A stretch of DNA of 64,000 nt from Xenoacremonium recifei (taxonomy: Eukaryota; Ascomycota; Sordariomycetes; Hypocreales; Nectriaceae), in contig WOFQ01000025.1 in NCBI GenBank assembly GCA_012184525.1, positions 415,604 to 479,603 of the forward strand. The letters are read 5' to 3'. Positions 1 through 10,516 of this stretch are shown here, piece after piece (position 1 is the stretch's first letter; every line of letters begins with the position of its first letter). The notes beneath the pieces were generated by a model that had not been told where the DNA came from, searched no databases, and was given only the letters and a program-made list of their open reading frames with translations. The translations under genes and the position numbers were made by a program.

Positions 1-2
1 CG

Positions 3-485
3 GCCGTAGTTACGGATATCGAGGGTGAGCATGGGACCAACCTCCTGCAGACCTGTCGGGAGCTCGGTGTCGCGGTTGTGTGTTTCGGCCCCATTGGGCG
101 CGGCTTGCTCACGGGCACAGTTACTGCGGGCAGCGGATCTCTGTCTAAGCCGGGCGACATCCGCATGACGTGGGTGCCCCGTTTCCAAGAGGGTAACCTG
201 GAGAAGAACCTGAAGTTGGTCGAGAAGTTCAAAGGCTTAGCGGAGAAGAAAGGGTGCTCCTCGGCGCAGCTCGCTCTCGCGTGGGTTCTCAAACAGGGTG
301 AAGACATTTTTCCAATCCCCGGGACTAAGAACGTCGAGTACCTGGAGGCAAACTGGGCGGCCATCGACATTCATCTCACTGATGTGGAGGAGTCGCAGAT
401 CCGGCAGCTGGTTATGAGTTCAGAGCTGGCCGGTTTTGAAACTCATTCCAGTGCCTACGTGGACACGAAGAGTCTAGTCGAGTAG
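3..485 (+). CDS. Aldo/keto reductase, C-terminal part (cut by window edge)
   Basis: The frame is open from base 3 and runs to a TAG at 483-485; the N-terminal half lies outside the window. The visible part has the typical AKR end of the barrel: GVAVVCFGPIGRGLLTG, then the segment ending PIPGTKNVEYLEAN, which in this family binds the NADPH 2'-phosphate, and the helix after it. These are NADPH-dependent cytosolic reductases of aldehydes and ketones. The closest style is the fungal/yeast aldo-keto reductase group related to yakc. The substrate cannot be told and the neighbours give no clue. The first ATG in view (78) is internal, because the conserved sequence continues upstream of it. Confidence 0.85.
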   Translation, partial: AVVTDIEGEHGTNLLQTCRELGVAVVCFGPIGRGLLTGTVTAGSGSLSKPGDIRMTWVPRFQEGNLEKNLKLVEKFKGLAEKKGCSSAQLALAWVLKQGEDIFPIPGTKNVEYLEANWAAIDIHLTDVEESQIRQLVMSSELAGFETHSSAYVDTKSLVE

Positions 486-929
486 CTGCAATTACATTAA
501 TTATTTGCTCGTTTTCGACATTAATTTTAGTAGAAATCTCCTTTTCTGCGTTTCATACTCCTATTATAACGATTTGGTTGCCCAACTAGAAGGTGGCATA
601 ACCCAACGCATTATGACATAATATGTGTAAGAGATTGCAATTGGACGGAAAATGGATAGGTAAGATGAACACTCTGCAATCACGTGTCGTATAGGGCAAA
701 TAAGGAGATATGGATAATCGATATAAAACGCGTGAGAAACCTCAGTCTGAAAAAGCGGCCTTTTATACATTTTATACATGTATTAACTTAATTACTTTGA
801 AGTCTTTTAACCAAACAACTAACGCCCATAGGAACACCCATTGTGATCTCGCCACGACATCACTTAAAAAGGAGTCAGCAATAGTGCAAATGGCGAACTA
901 ATTGGGATGCTCCCGAAGCCTATGCCCGC
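486..929. other. Intergenic stretch
   Basis: AT-rich spacer with no supportable coding region. It lies between the reductase stop and the end of the NACHT relic. Confidence 0.5.
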
Positions 930-1575
930 CCTAAGTCCCGATGCTGTGGACAGAAATTGGCCTGGTTAAGTCTTGACCAAACGAATTTTTAAAGACATCC
1001 CAAAGCCGATTTGAGATACAGAGCTTGATGTTTGACGACTTAGCAAGGCCAAGCAATAAGGTGCAGACATCTTGATAATCGTCCCCCTTATCTCCCTTGA
1101 ATTCTTCCAGTCCGTCTATAAAGAAGCAGTACTTGACCTTGACCGGGAGACCTTAATGAAACTCAACTGCATGGACAGTTGATCTAGTTGTGAGACCTTT
1201 CAGGATTGCTCGCGAATGTCAGGGAGGTTGTTGACTGCCCAACGGTGGTAGTAGAGGATTGGGATCAAGTCAGGTGCACTAGAGAGCACATCGCGAACGA
1301 TGGAACGTAAACGACCTTCCTGAGACTTTTGCATCACAGGTCCTTAGCTCCAGAACAAGTGGATTGCAATAATGGCTTTATTTGGGGCCGCCAATTTGTT
1401 CAGACCGTCGCATGTGCTGACCTAGTCGGCAGCGAACTTGATAAGGGTTGATTTTCCAAAGCCAGTTTTTCCGGTAATCCAAAAGTAACCGTGTCTTCTC
1501 TCCACCCAATCTTCCAAGCTAATGAATGGGGCCTCTCCGGAAGATTACAAAGGCATGAGTCGGTTCCTAAGCGAA
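930..1575 (-). pseudogene. Decayed NACHT-type NTPase (fungal STAND/NLR) relic
   Basis: The reverse strand encodes recognisable pieces of a fungal NACHT NTPase in order. A segment RRHGYFWITGKTGFGKSTL (about 1445-1490) carries a Walker A P-loop (GKTGFGKST). Next comes LFWS..GPVMQKSQEGRLRS, matching the usual 'FFWNSG..MQKSQEGLLRSLL' region. Then, after a frame change, YCFFIDGLEEFKGDKGDD is a Walker B, and NIKLCISNRLWDVFKNSFG matches the 'hvKlCvSSRPW.vF' segment. In-frame stops interrupt it at several points (after FAAD, LFWS and REQS) and there is at least one frameshift before the Walker B. No effector domain or C-terminal repeats could be found. Family members act in heterokaryon incompatibility or in sensing non-self. 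This copy cannot be functional. Confidence 0.85.
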
Positions 1576-2193
1576 GTTGTGCCTGTTGTGTAGGGGCTCA
1601 TCACCAGTCTCCTCCATTTTTGCCTCCAACAGTTGAGAAGAAAATCATCATAATCCTGGTTCAGGTCTCCGTGAAAGTTCTCCTCCTCGATCACCATGAC
1701 TCGACGCGCGCAAAGAAAATACTCTATATCGAGGGGCGTATCAATTGCTCAAAGACAGCGCGTAGGATTTGGAACTTGCACGGAAAACAGCTGTTGTTTC
1801 ACGGAAAACAAGAACTCCTCTAGCAGATGTGACCGTCGATCTTACGCCTTGGTTTTTGCTAAATCTGCAATAGGCTGATTTATTAATATGGCATTATGCG
1901 ATACACTCACACTAAGCTTGAGCTAAAGTATAGGATAGCTAATCCACGGGTGGTCGCTGGCTGGATATTCCAGTAAATCTCATATTATTAGGAAATGGTT
2001 CGGTACCCCTATCAATTCCCAGTTCGAAATACCAGTTTTAATCTCTTAGCAAGCATAGCGTAGGAAGTGAGGAAACATTTTAATAGATTTAAATGTCGGG
2101 TTTCAACTGAATTCATGATTTCACGAAGTCCTTCCATCACGCCGACCCACCCACTGTTCTACACTCTGATATCTATACTATAAAGCATAAACT
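1576..2193. other. Intergenic stretch, possible further NACHT debris
   Basis: No intact gene. Reverse-strand text just above 1575 contains FHGDLNQDYDDFLLNCW, which could be the linker upstream of the P-loop in the same relic, but it is too weak to annotate. Confidence 0.35.
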
Positions 2194-4111
2194 CTAATCA
2201 TCAAAGGCTAGTTTAAAGTACAGTACATCTGGCTCTACTTGCCGAAGGTGTACCTTCATCACTGGATCCTCTTTTGTAACACCCATCATTCCCGTCAGGC
2301 CATTGTAGTCTTTGACAACTTCTGAAGAGTCCGTGAGCAAGATAGCTACTGGGTCTTCAATTATTGCCCGGTGGCAGGACCGGTGCAGCAATTTAAAGAT
2401 AACCCCCGTCAATGGCAATAATAGAGAGGCGCCGAACCAAGCAAAAAGCCTTTGAAACGATACCGATGCTCGTAGTCGGGGCTCCGCAGGATAAAGCGTC
2501 AACTTTCTATCATCTTCCTGATAAGAAGAATGTAGCATGTCCCAATTGGACATATAGGCATAGCGAATTAGTGTTGCGGTATAGTTGTCCAGATTTTCCC
2601 ATGTAGGAAGGAGAGAAGAGTTCATGATTGCAATCTGAGCCATGGCATCTGGCATGAGCCAAAGAGCCTCTCGAGTCCATATTGACGGCTTAATTGCTTC
2701 CAAAATCTCTGCTTGCTGAGCAGCAGTGATGTTCCCGTCATCATCAGGAGCTGCAGGAAAGTACTCAACCACCTGAGATGTCACATAGGTGCTTGTGGGG
2801 GCATCGACCACGCCAGCAGTGAAGTATACAGTGCCCCAAGCCATGCAGTTCTCATTATACGCATTAGCAACAGCCTGAAAGACACCCGGAATCGAATCGG
2901 TGAGGTACGAAGAGTTCCCAAACGCGCCGCCACTGATTGGCTTGCAACCCGTAGCGTTTTGTCTATCGACAAGGAGTAGAATTGTCATGTTGCCATTCCA
3001 TTTCGTCGTTGCAGGAAAGGCCGCAGTTGAGGTGTTACTGTCCATTTCGACTGTTGATGATGTGTTCCAGTCATCGCCGGGGACGAAAAGTGCTGAAACT
3101 CCACTGCTGTAATAACTGAACGGCGAATCGCCTATGATGCTGAGATCACTTCCCTTGGATCCTGCGTAATCCCAGACAACTCCTACATCATTGTAGTCAT
3201 ACCAAGTGATATTTTGGATGTATATGCATGGTATCGTTGCGTTTCCGAGGGTTGAGTTCACCGAGGCGACGCTCGACATCAGATGTCGACATGCGAGACC
3301 TCCAGGGACGTTCAAACTACCACCCGCAGCCTGCTGGCTATCCTCAGCATCCCAAGTACTGCTAGCTATTCCTCCTGCTCGACGGACGGCGCTTTTCCTG
3401 TCAGTACCCTGGGCAAGATACCAATACCATAAACTGGCACTTGCAGTCCCGTACCCGCTCGCAACTATTGTTGCAGGCGCATAGTCGACAGAAAAGCTCC
3501 AATTGACGCTGCCCGAGAAAAGAGGCTCGATAAATGCATGTGGGAATAGAAGGAGCAATATTAGTGCTACGAGCCATTCATGACCTCGTGGCCGCTTCCA
3601 CCAGGGCAAAGAGCCAATAACTTTGGATATATCGCGAATGCTTAAGCCATCTTTCTCCATGAGGGCAAGCGCACATCGCCAGCCAACAAGTCCAGTCCAA
3701 GTTTCGCCGACGAGGTCTAAGATTGTCGTAGCGGCGGAGAGAAGGGTTGTGATGTCGGAAACGCGAAACACGTATTTTCCACCAGGCTGGGATCTCGACT
3801 GGTCGTCGTATGCGAGAGCATGACATCCGTTGACGCCGATTGCGACGAAGGCCGTTATAACACAACTCAGAGCCAAGTAGCCAATCAATGGGAGCCAGAT
3901 GGAGATGAAATGTTTGTATCTTTTGGACTCTTCGGCTCGGTACCATACACCCCGTGATGGTGCAGGCTCTTGAATTTCCTGGGTCTGCCAATGCCGCGAT
4001 TTTGTTAGCTCAGAGGCCCATAGCGGCAGTCTAATACAGGCTTTATTTCCTCACTGTAGGCAGACTGACTCCCGTCAGAGGGGTCTTCTCCGGAGCACTT
4101 CCAGATTCCAT
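2194..4111 (-). CDS. Orphan multi-pass membrane protein with glycosylated ectodomain
   Basis: I do not recognise the family. Joining exon 4111-4055 (ATG, MESGSAPEKTPLTG...) to exon 3984-2194 across an intron with a GTGAGG donor and a CTAAC branch point gives one frame of 615 residues. The N-terminus is cytosolic, followed by a hydrophobic segment (IWLPLIGYLALSCVITAFVA), further membrane segments near residues 100-175 (VALILLLLFPHAFIEPLF), and a long central domain of about 300 residues. That domain is rich in N-X-S/T sites (NSTLGNAT, NTSSTVE, NATG, NSSY, NYTA) and so is probably outside the cell. A membrane segment near residue 540 (LFAWFGASLLLPLTGVIF) precedes a cytosolic tail. The topology is like fungal plasma-membrane proteins of unknown role. 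Confidence 0.75.
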
Positions 4112-6374
4112 AGACGCGACTTGTTCAAGACGCCTAATAAGGTGAAAAAAAAATACGAGGATACAGGAGCGTGGCACAGCACTTACTGGAATTTAAGAAT
4201 CCAGGTGCCCGTAATGGTCGAAGAATCGTTCGCAGCAAAAGAGGGAGAAACTCGTGAGCAAAGCATTCGATAAGGCAGAAATCCTCCCACCAGTTTATTG
4301 CTTTCCACAAGACATGTCATATCAGCAGGATCTCCAATTTGGAAATAACAGGCAGGGGTTAAGCCAGCTGAACTTCAGAAATTTGGTTCTATACGTAGAA
4401 CTGCCAATGAGACGAACGGGCTAGAGGTTACAGGTGGAGCGATCACCACCAAGCAAGCTGGGCACGGGCATCCTCTAGCGTCCATCTATGCGTTATTTTT
4501 AATGAGCCAGCAATAACGGTTACCAAGTGGATGAACTAGAAACGGGTTCGCCCGTTGTCTTCGTCTCTGTCAAGTAGCCCACTCCATACCGTTGGCGCGC
4601 AGGGCACAACGCATATTCAGCCCATGCAAGCACGGGTGGAGGAGACGGGGTAACCGATACTTTAGTCACTCGTAACGTGGCTCGCACATTCATCATGCAT
4701 CTCCAAAGTTTGGAAGGTGATTGATAGAAATCCGGCAAAACAAGGACGTCTGCAATAGCAAGGCATGGCAGTAGCCATATTTATTTCGCCAGATAAGGCT
4801 AAATGCTCCTAGCAAGATACAATACTGACAAGAACAATAGGCGCGGTGGAAGTGCATATCACTATTACTGTTACTCCTGAAGTTAATAGCAAAGAAAGAG
4901 AGATAGTGACAGTGGTGGATACTTGCTATAACGGATGGCTCGGGATTTTCTTAGCGGCGAGTTGTCATCTGACAAGATCCTTGCTGGGAAGCGCGGAGGC
5001 CCAAGCCAATAGCAACGCCAAGCATGACATTTTCATCAGGTCCAGGGACAAGGATATCGCATTATCGGATGAGACGAACCCAGAGGAACAAGCCGGCAGG
5101 GCTGGGGTCAGGTTGAATACGTGCGATGTAACTTTCAGCTGTCTATTTCAAGACCTACACAATAAGAAAGTTTCGGGGTGTCCAATGACAGACCTATATT
5201 TCGGCCAGGGCATGCCGCCGAGGGGTTGCCAGCTTGGCACTAGAAACGACGCGTGAACGAGCGTCAACTGTGCTTGGGAGGAAGCCTGCACGTAAGTGAG
5301 AATATAGACCCCTTGCACAAGCGAGCGATGTGATATCGCCATCTAAAGGGCCTGACAGGATGCCTAACCATGACTGATCTTCGGTAACCAATCGGACTCG
5401 TACGCATACTATCTCCTCAAAAGGAAGGCGCTCAAACGTAGTGTCTTACTAACATTTCTGGCTCCTGTCATGTTGGAAATAAGCTCCTAGCTTGGTGTTT
5501 TGCTCTCTCAAACAGGCTAAGCGCTGTCTACAGAGACCGCCTCTGGCCTTGTCGCGTGAGATGACATTGGCTCCGATGGATAGGCCGGGATTACAAAGGA
5601 ATTTCATGATAGACAACTTAATCCGCAACATCTTTGCGAGATTTTGCTTGATGACAAAGGTCGCCATATACAATCAATATAGAAGGCAACAGCTGCTCGG
5701 GAACAGAGGATGGAACCATGCTGGAGGGAGTAAGTGCCTAGATATGAGCAACTTCGTAGTGAGTAGGATACTCCAGGTAGCTCGGGATGGATCAGGATCT
5801 GGCTTGGGGCTATTTAGCATGAGAGGAAGAATTTCTAATCACTTTTAATACTGAACTCTTTAATTTATGCTTCTGGTCAGCTCAATATATACGTATTAGT
5901 ATAGTTATACCTAGTCTATTTTGAAGTTTTAAAGATATAAAGATATAGAGTTAGGTATATTTAAATACTGAAAGTCCTGAAAGTCCTGTATAACTGCTCT
6001 ATCAGAGCTTAAATAAAATAAATAGAAATAAATCTTAACAGGCAGGATTAGATCATCTATTTTCCCCTGTCTGGAATAGGCGCCCTGCCCGACAAAACCT
6101 CCTAAGCTATATTCTTGATGACACTTCAAAGCCCGACATCTTAGGCAAGACTTTGTGAGGTTAATACATACTCCGCCCCTACTCGCAACTTCTTTTGTTG
6201 CTCTGCTAACCTAACCCCTCCCTCCCGTGGTTGATGGAATATTTTCACTGCGTTCAACGTCTTTAGGGATGTTAACGTGGCCCAATTCTCCTTCAATGAT
6301 CGAATCTGGAAAATCCCGCGTTCTGGTCTCGGTAATTAGTTTACTTTGTATCTGAGCGGTGGATCTCGGAGAAC
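4112..6374. other. Gene-poor stretch with an AT-rich patch
   Basis: About 2.3 kb with no supportable gene. The open frames are short, lack introns that would extend them and show no family signature. The section around 5870-6060 is strikingly AT-rich compared with its surroundings, the kind of patch left by decayed repeats in ascomycetes; no transposase motif could be read. Confidence 0.5.
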
Positions 6375-8368
6375 TTACTGCATCTTCTTTTCAGCGACCC
6401 AGAGGCATAGCACAAATATAAGAATGAGGCCGCCGATTATAATAGTGCTGATGAAACCACGATCGTAATTTTTGGAGTTTGCAGGATAAAAAACGAGCGG
6501 CCACCAAGCAATAAATGCCTCCTATCGTATAATTTAGTAAATGAGCCCAACAGGAGAAAATGTAGGCGCAGCTTACCATTATTGTGTTCATGGCTCCATT
6601 TAGGAAGACGCGAAGTTCAAAATCATTCCGTGTCATGTCCTGGAGATCATTATGATTATTCGATGCATCAATGAAAACGGTAAAAGGTAAAACCGTCACG
6701 TCAAACTCACGTTTGCCCAGGCGTACCACAACGCCTGAGGAGCTAAGCAAGTTCCAGCCAGATCTAGAGCTAGACTTAGCAATTGTTTGAGCATATTCAA
6801 CAGCCAACTTACAAAAAGCAAAGAGCTTTCCGCCATATGGTACCGAGGGCGCTAGGAGAAGTGAGGCCGCGATGATGTAAGCGGCGCCAACAAGGAGTGA
6901 GGCCGGAACACGGGTCTTGAGCTTGTCCGAGAGAATACTGTAGGCCCAAAAGGCGAAAATACCTGCGCCAGTCATACCAGTTGGATAGTAGTTAAGATGC
7001 TCAACGTTAGTATCGCCATGCCTCTCCATGAAGAAGGGCATCACATTGTTTCCGGTCATCTGGAGGCCAGTACCATAGAGGGTGAAGAGGGCCTGATGTC
7101 CGGAACGGTTAGCCAGATTGCACCGTTCAAAATGTCGTGTGGGGCTTACAGGGAAGAAATAGGTCTGCCAGCTGGTGAAAATACGCTTCCAAGTTGCCAG
7201 CCTCAACCATCCAACTTCGCTGACGAAGGCATTTGGGAGACGAGACTGGGCCATTTCTTTCTCTTCTGCAGAGATCCAAAAGCAGGTGGTGTTGTGAGGG
7301 AAGTCGGGGAAGAAAAAGAAACCATAAATAATAGTTGGGATGCTGACGAGGAAGTCGACGATGAACAACCATTGCCAACCTTTGAGCCCTGAAGTCCCAT
7401 TCATGTGCTAGTTTCCCAATCAACATGGTTATTTGTTGAACCCGGAACATAAAGCTCACCTTATAGAGGCCGCCCTGGATCAGGCCCGACAATCTATTGA
7501 ATTCCATGATTAGCGAACTGCGGGCTCAATTGACACGGAATGGAGGCGCCAGGGACAGATAGAACGGGTGAGCTGGTATAGTTATCGGGAAAAGCAAGGG
7601 TTCTTATCGCCACATTTACTCACATTACCCCAATCTGGGCCGATGTTACGAACATGGCACTGCGCTTGCCAATCTCTTGAGGAGTGTACCACGATCCCAA
7701 GAGTAAATGGGTCCCGACAAAGGTAGACGACTCAAACAGACCCATGAAGAATCGTAGAATCAGGATAGTTGTAGAGTTCTTGGCGGCAAACTGGGCTAGG
7801 CAGATGACGGCCCATGCCAGTTGTACGAAGGTGAACCAGTATCGGGGTCGGACGTAGGTCAAAACAATGTTCGACGGGATCTGACCGATGGTATATCCAA
7901 CAAGAAATAAAGTGTTTCCCAAGTTGTATTGTTCGCCTATGAAGTGAAGATCCTCTTTCCTGTGAATGATTGGCTGGTTAGCTGGTTGCAGGCGATCGTG
8001 AGAGTTAGAGCGGCCACAAACACTAATTAGATTAGCTTCTTTCATTTACCCATTTAAAGGAGAGGGTGGAGGAGAGGGGAGGCAGTGGTGAATCCGACTC
8101 CAAATCTGGATTTTGATGCGATATGATTTTACTTACTTCCGCTGATGTATGCATTAGAGTAGTTGCTCCGATCTTCACACAGTGGAGTGATTAGTTGACT
8201 GGCTATTATTTCAGTAGTTGCAGCGAACGCACCCAATAAATTGATGAATTGCGTGAGACACACATATGTCATGACGAGGAGATCGATTTTGAAGACGAGC
8301 TTAGCGGACAAAGGGTCACTGCCGTACGCAAAGCGGCAATATGTCTGGAGAAATGTGGAGGATGCCAT
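6375..8368 (-). CDS. MFS permease, Dal5-like anion:cation symporter family
   Basis: Many short introns interrupt this gene, and joining them restores a continuous permease. In order it reads KIDLLVMTYVCLTQFINLL-DRSNYSNAYISG, KEDLHFIGEQYNLGNTLFLVGYTIGQIPSN, SGLKGWQWLFIVDFLVSIP, ALFTLYGTGLQMTGNNVMPFF, LDLAGTCLAPQALWYAWAN and EAFIAWWPLVFYPANSKNYDRGF. It ends FVLCLWVAEKKMQ with a TAA at 6377-6375. These are hallmarks of the fungal allantoate/pantothenate permease family, 12-TM plasma-membrane proton symporters for organic anions. The start is uncertain; the ATG at 8368 (MASSTFLQTY) fits the length expected before the first TM. It is divergent from the amidase gene, so it may import muropeptide material, in the role AmpG plays in bacteria; that is inference. 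Confidence 0.8.
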
Positions 8369-8853
8369 AACGCACGTCGAAGGCAAATATAAGTGAGGTC
8401 CAGGAGCAGGAAGGAGAAGAGTACGGCTATGGTCCAAAAGTATTCGCAAAGTGTTCGAGCTGGCTCGATAAATAAAATTCTTGACCGAACCTGAGAGTGC
8501 GGCCCAATTATTGGGGCGGAAATGGAGAAGCAGATTTGGACCCTGTCCCTTCCCACTATCACTTCGGCGTATCGGAGAATGACTTTTCAACAGAGGAAGT
8601 TTCGGAGAGACAAGATAAGGCTGGACGAATCGGCGTACTGAGATAACACCCGTACGGAGTACGGAGCTGCAGGGGAGGTACGGCTAGTACTAGCTAGTGC
8701 ATGAATTAATTGACCATGCCGAATTTTGACAATTCCTGAGTAGGCCGCTTTGGTCCTCGTAGTTTGTCGTTCTAAAACGGCCTTCCTTTGAAAACAAGTA
8801 CTGCTCCTCTTGTGCTCAACGTCACCTTCACCCGGCCCTCACTGATAACGACC
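8369..8853. promoter_or_regulatory. Shared promoter between MFS permease and amidase
   Basis: A head-to-head gap. It holds a back-to-back CCAAT box pair (CCAATTATTGG near 8506-8516) and the direct repeat CGGAG-TA-CGGAG at 8655-8666. The same 12-mer occurs in the opposite orientation upstream of the dipeptidase (10216-10227). Confidence 0.45.
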
Positions 8854-9860
8854 ATGTCAACAGCCACCCTCCTCACAAGCCCTGAGCTCGAAAAGGCCGT
8901 CTTCTGCAACCGCTTTTACTACCCTCCTGGCTCGGTCACTTCCCTACCACCACAGCTCGCTGATCTAAACCCTGAGACGGCGGAACTTGCCTTTGCCGTG
9001 GGTCGATGGCAACGTGATCATGGTCTCTACATTGATGGTATCCTGGGCCCCAAGACAGCCGCCTCGTTTCAAGGCAACATCTGGAAGCCTCCTTTGGGCG
9101 AAAACTACTTCATCGTTAACGGCCAGCACATTCCCACTCCATTTCCAGTTGTCCACTGGACAAACCCCGATGGCCTCAGCTATTCCCGGGTCCTCAATGC
9201 CATGCCCAATTTCAATGGCGTCTGGAAGCGGGCTCCTGAGGCGGCATCCATTGACACTATTGAGCGCCTAGTACTGCATTGGTACATCATTCCCTTCCCC
9301 TCAACTCCCTTTGGTCGATCCAGGTAGGGCCAATAGCAGAGATGATTAACTGACTACCTGCGAGTAGGGATGAGTGCGTCTCTTCGCATGACTGTTTCCA
9401 CGTCACCATCTGGCGCGGTCTCTCGGTCCAGCTCTGTCTAGATGCCGACGGGACCATATACCAGTGCATGGACCTGGTTGATGATATGGCTCGTCAGGCA
9501 CGGTGGACGAACCAGACCTCCATCGGCATCGAGATCAACAATCCCGTCTCGCTGCGGCAAGCGTTTGGCGTCGGTGGCCGCCGCATCATCCAGGCCCAGA
9601 AGCCTCACACGGGGGACATGTCGTGGCAACACTTCGACTTTACCGAGGCCCAGAAGACGGTTATCTCACGGCTCATCCCGGTTCTCTGCGACATCTTAGC
9701 GATTCCTCGCAAGCTACCCCAGGATGACAGCCACGAGGTTCCCAAGGGATTGATTCCAGACCCGACCTCCTATCGGGGTGTTCTGGGGCACTATCACCTC
9801 CAGACTGACAAGATAGACCCCGGTTACACATTGTGGCCGCTGCTTTCCAAAGTTTTATGA
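8854..9860 (+). CDS. N-acetylmuramoyl-L-alanine amidase (AmpD/PGRP fold) with peptidoglycan-binding domain
   Basis: Two exons, 8854-9323 and 9368-9860 (44-nt intron), give 320 residues. Residues about 48-75 (AFAVGRWQRDHGLYIDGILGPKT) match the PG_binding_1 helix bundle. The C-terminal two thirds is an Amidase_2 domain: ERLVLHW with first zinc ligand H142, DGTIYQ, SIGIEINNP, then GHYHL (H298) and TDKIDPG (K305, D307). This agrees with the His/His/Asp zinc site and catalytic lysine of AmpD. The reaction is removal of the stem peptide from MurNAc or 1,6-anhydro-MurNAc. I see no signal peptide, so it is probably cytosolic, as AmpD is. It lies divergent from an MFS permease and upstream of a dipeptidase. 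This family is bacterial in the main, so an ancient transfer is likely. Confidence 0.88.
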
Positions 9861-10516
9861 TTTGAGAAGAGGATATACTGAGCTGTAGTCAAATGGACAT
9901 GTAGCTATTCAAAAACCTGTAGTTGCAAATATGAATGCATGCGGCTATTTATACTGTATTAAGTTCTATATATTATTGAAAAAGGGCTCTTTGCAACCAA
10001 AAAAATTCTGATAAATATCTTCCAGATTCGTCTGAAGTGGACGCATTTCATCGAGGAGAGCCTGCCCGCATTCATTCAACCAGAGTCACCGACATCTCTC
10101 CAAGGGTTGATTCGATAGACGTAGGTATTCAACAGGGGACGAGGAGCACAGAGTAACAGGCATAGAAAGGTGGAGAATCCTTGGCGTAATCATACAAGAG
10201 CCACTCCTCACTTTACTCCGTACTCCGAGTCCGAGCGCGCGACCCTGACTTGCCGAGATAAGTGGCGGACAATCGTTTCGGAACTGCGGGCCAATCTGAG
10301 TCTCTCGGAAGAATCTGGTCTATGTTGATTGGCCTGTGTCTATCTTCACGTGCTTGTATGGGAGTATACATTTGACCTTGACTTTACGATTCTTTCCCGG
10401 AAACTTATTTCATCTACGGTCCTGTTTTTCTCTCTTCTTTTTGATGGCCTATTTCTTTGCCTCGTCGTCTCAAGATAGTCTAAAGTTTGACGTCTGCTGC
10501 TTAAAAGGTCATCAAG
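9861..10516. promoter_or_regulatory. Amidase 3' end and dipeptidase promoter
   Basis: No gene. CTCCGTACTCCG at 10216-10227 is the reverse complement of the repeat at 8655-8666 in the amidase promoter. Confidence 0.4.

Noticed and set aside
4846..5256. 136-codon open frame starting at GTG
   Set aside because: No ATG start in place, no domain, no intron extending it, and it lies in gene-poor DNA.
5492..5848. 118-codon open frame
   Set aside because: Starts at a non-ATG codon upstream of any plausible signal; composition looks random and runs into an AT-rich patch.
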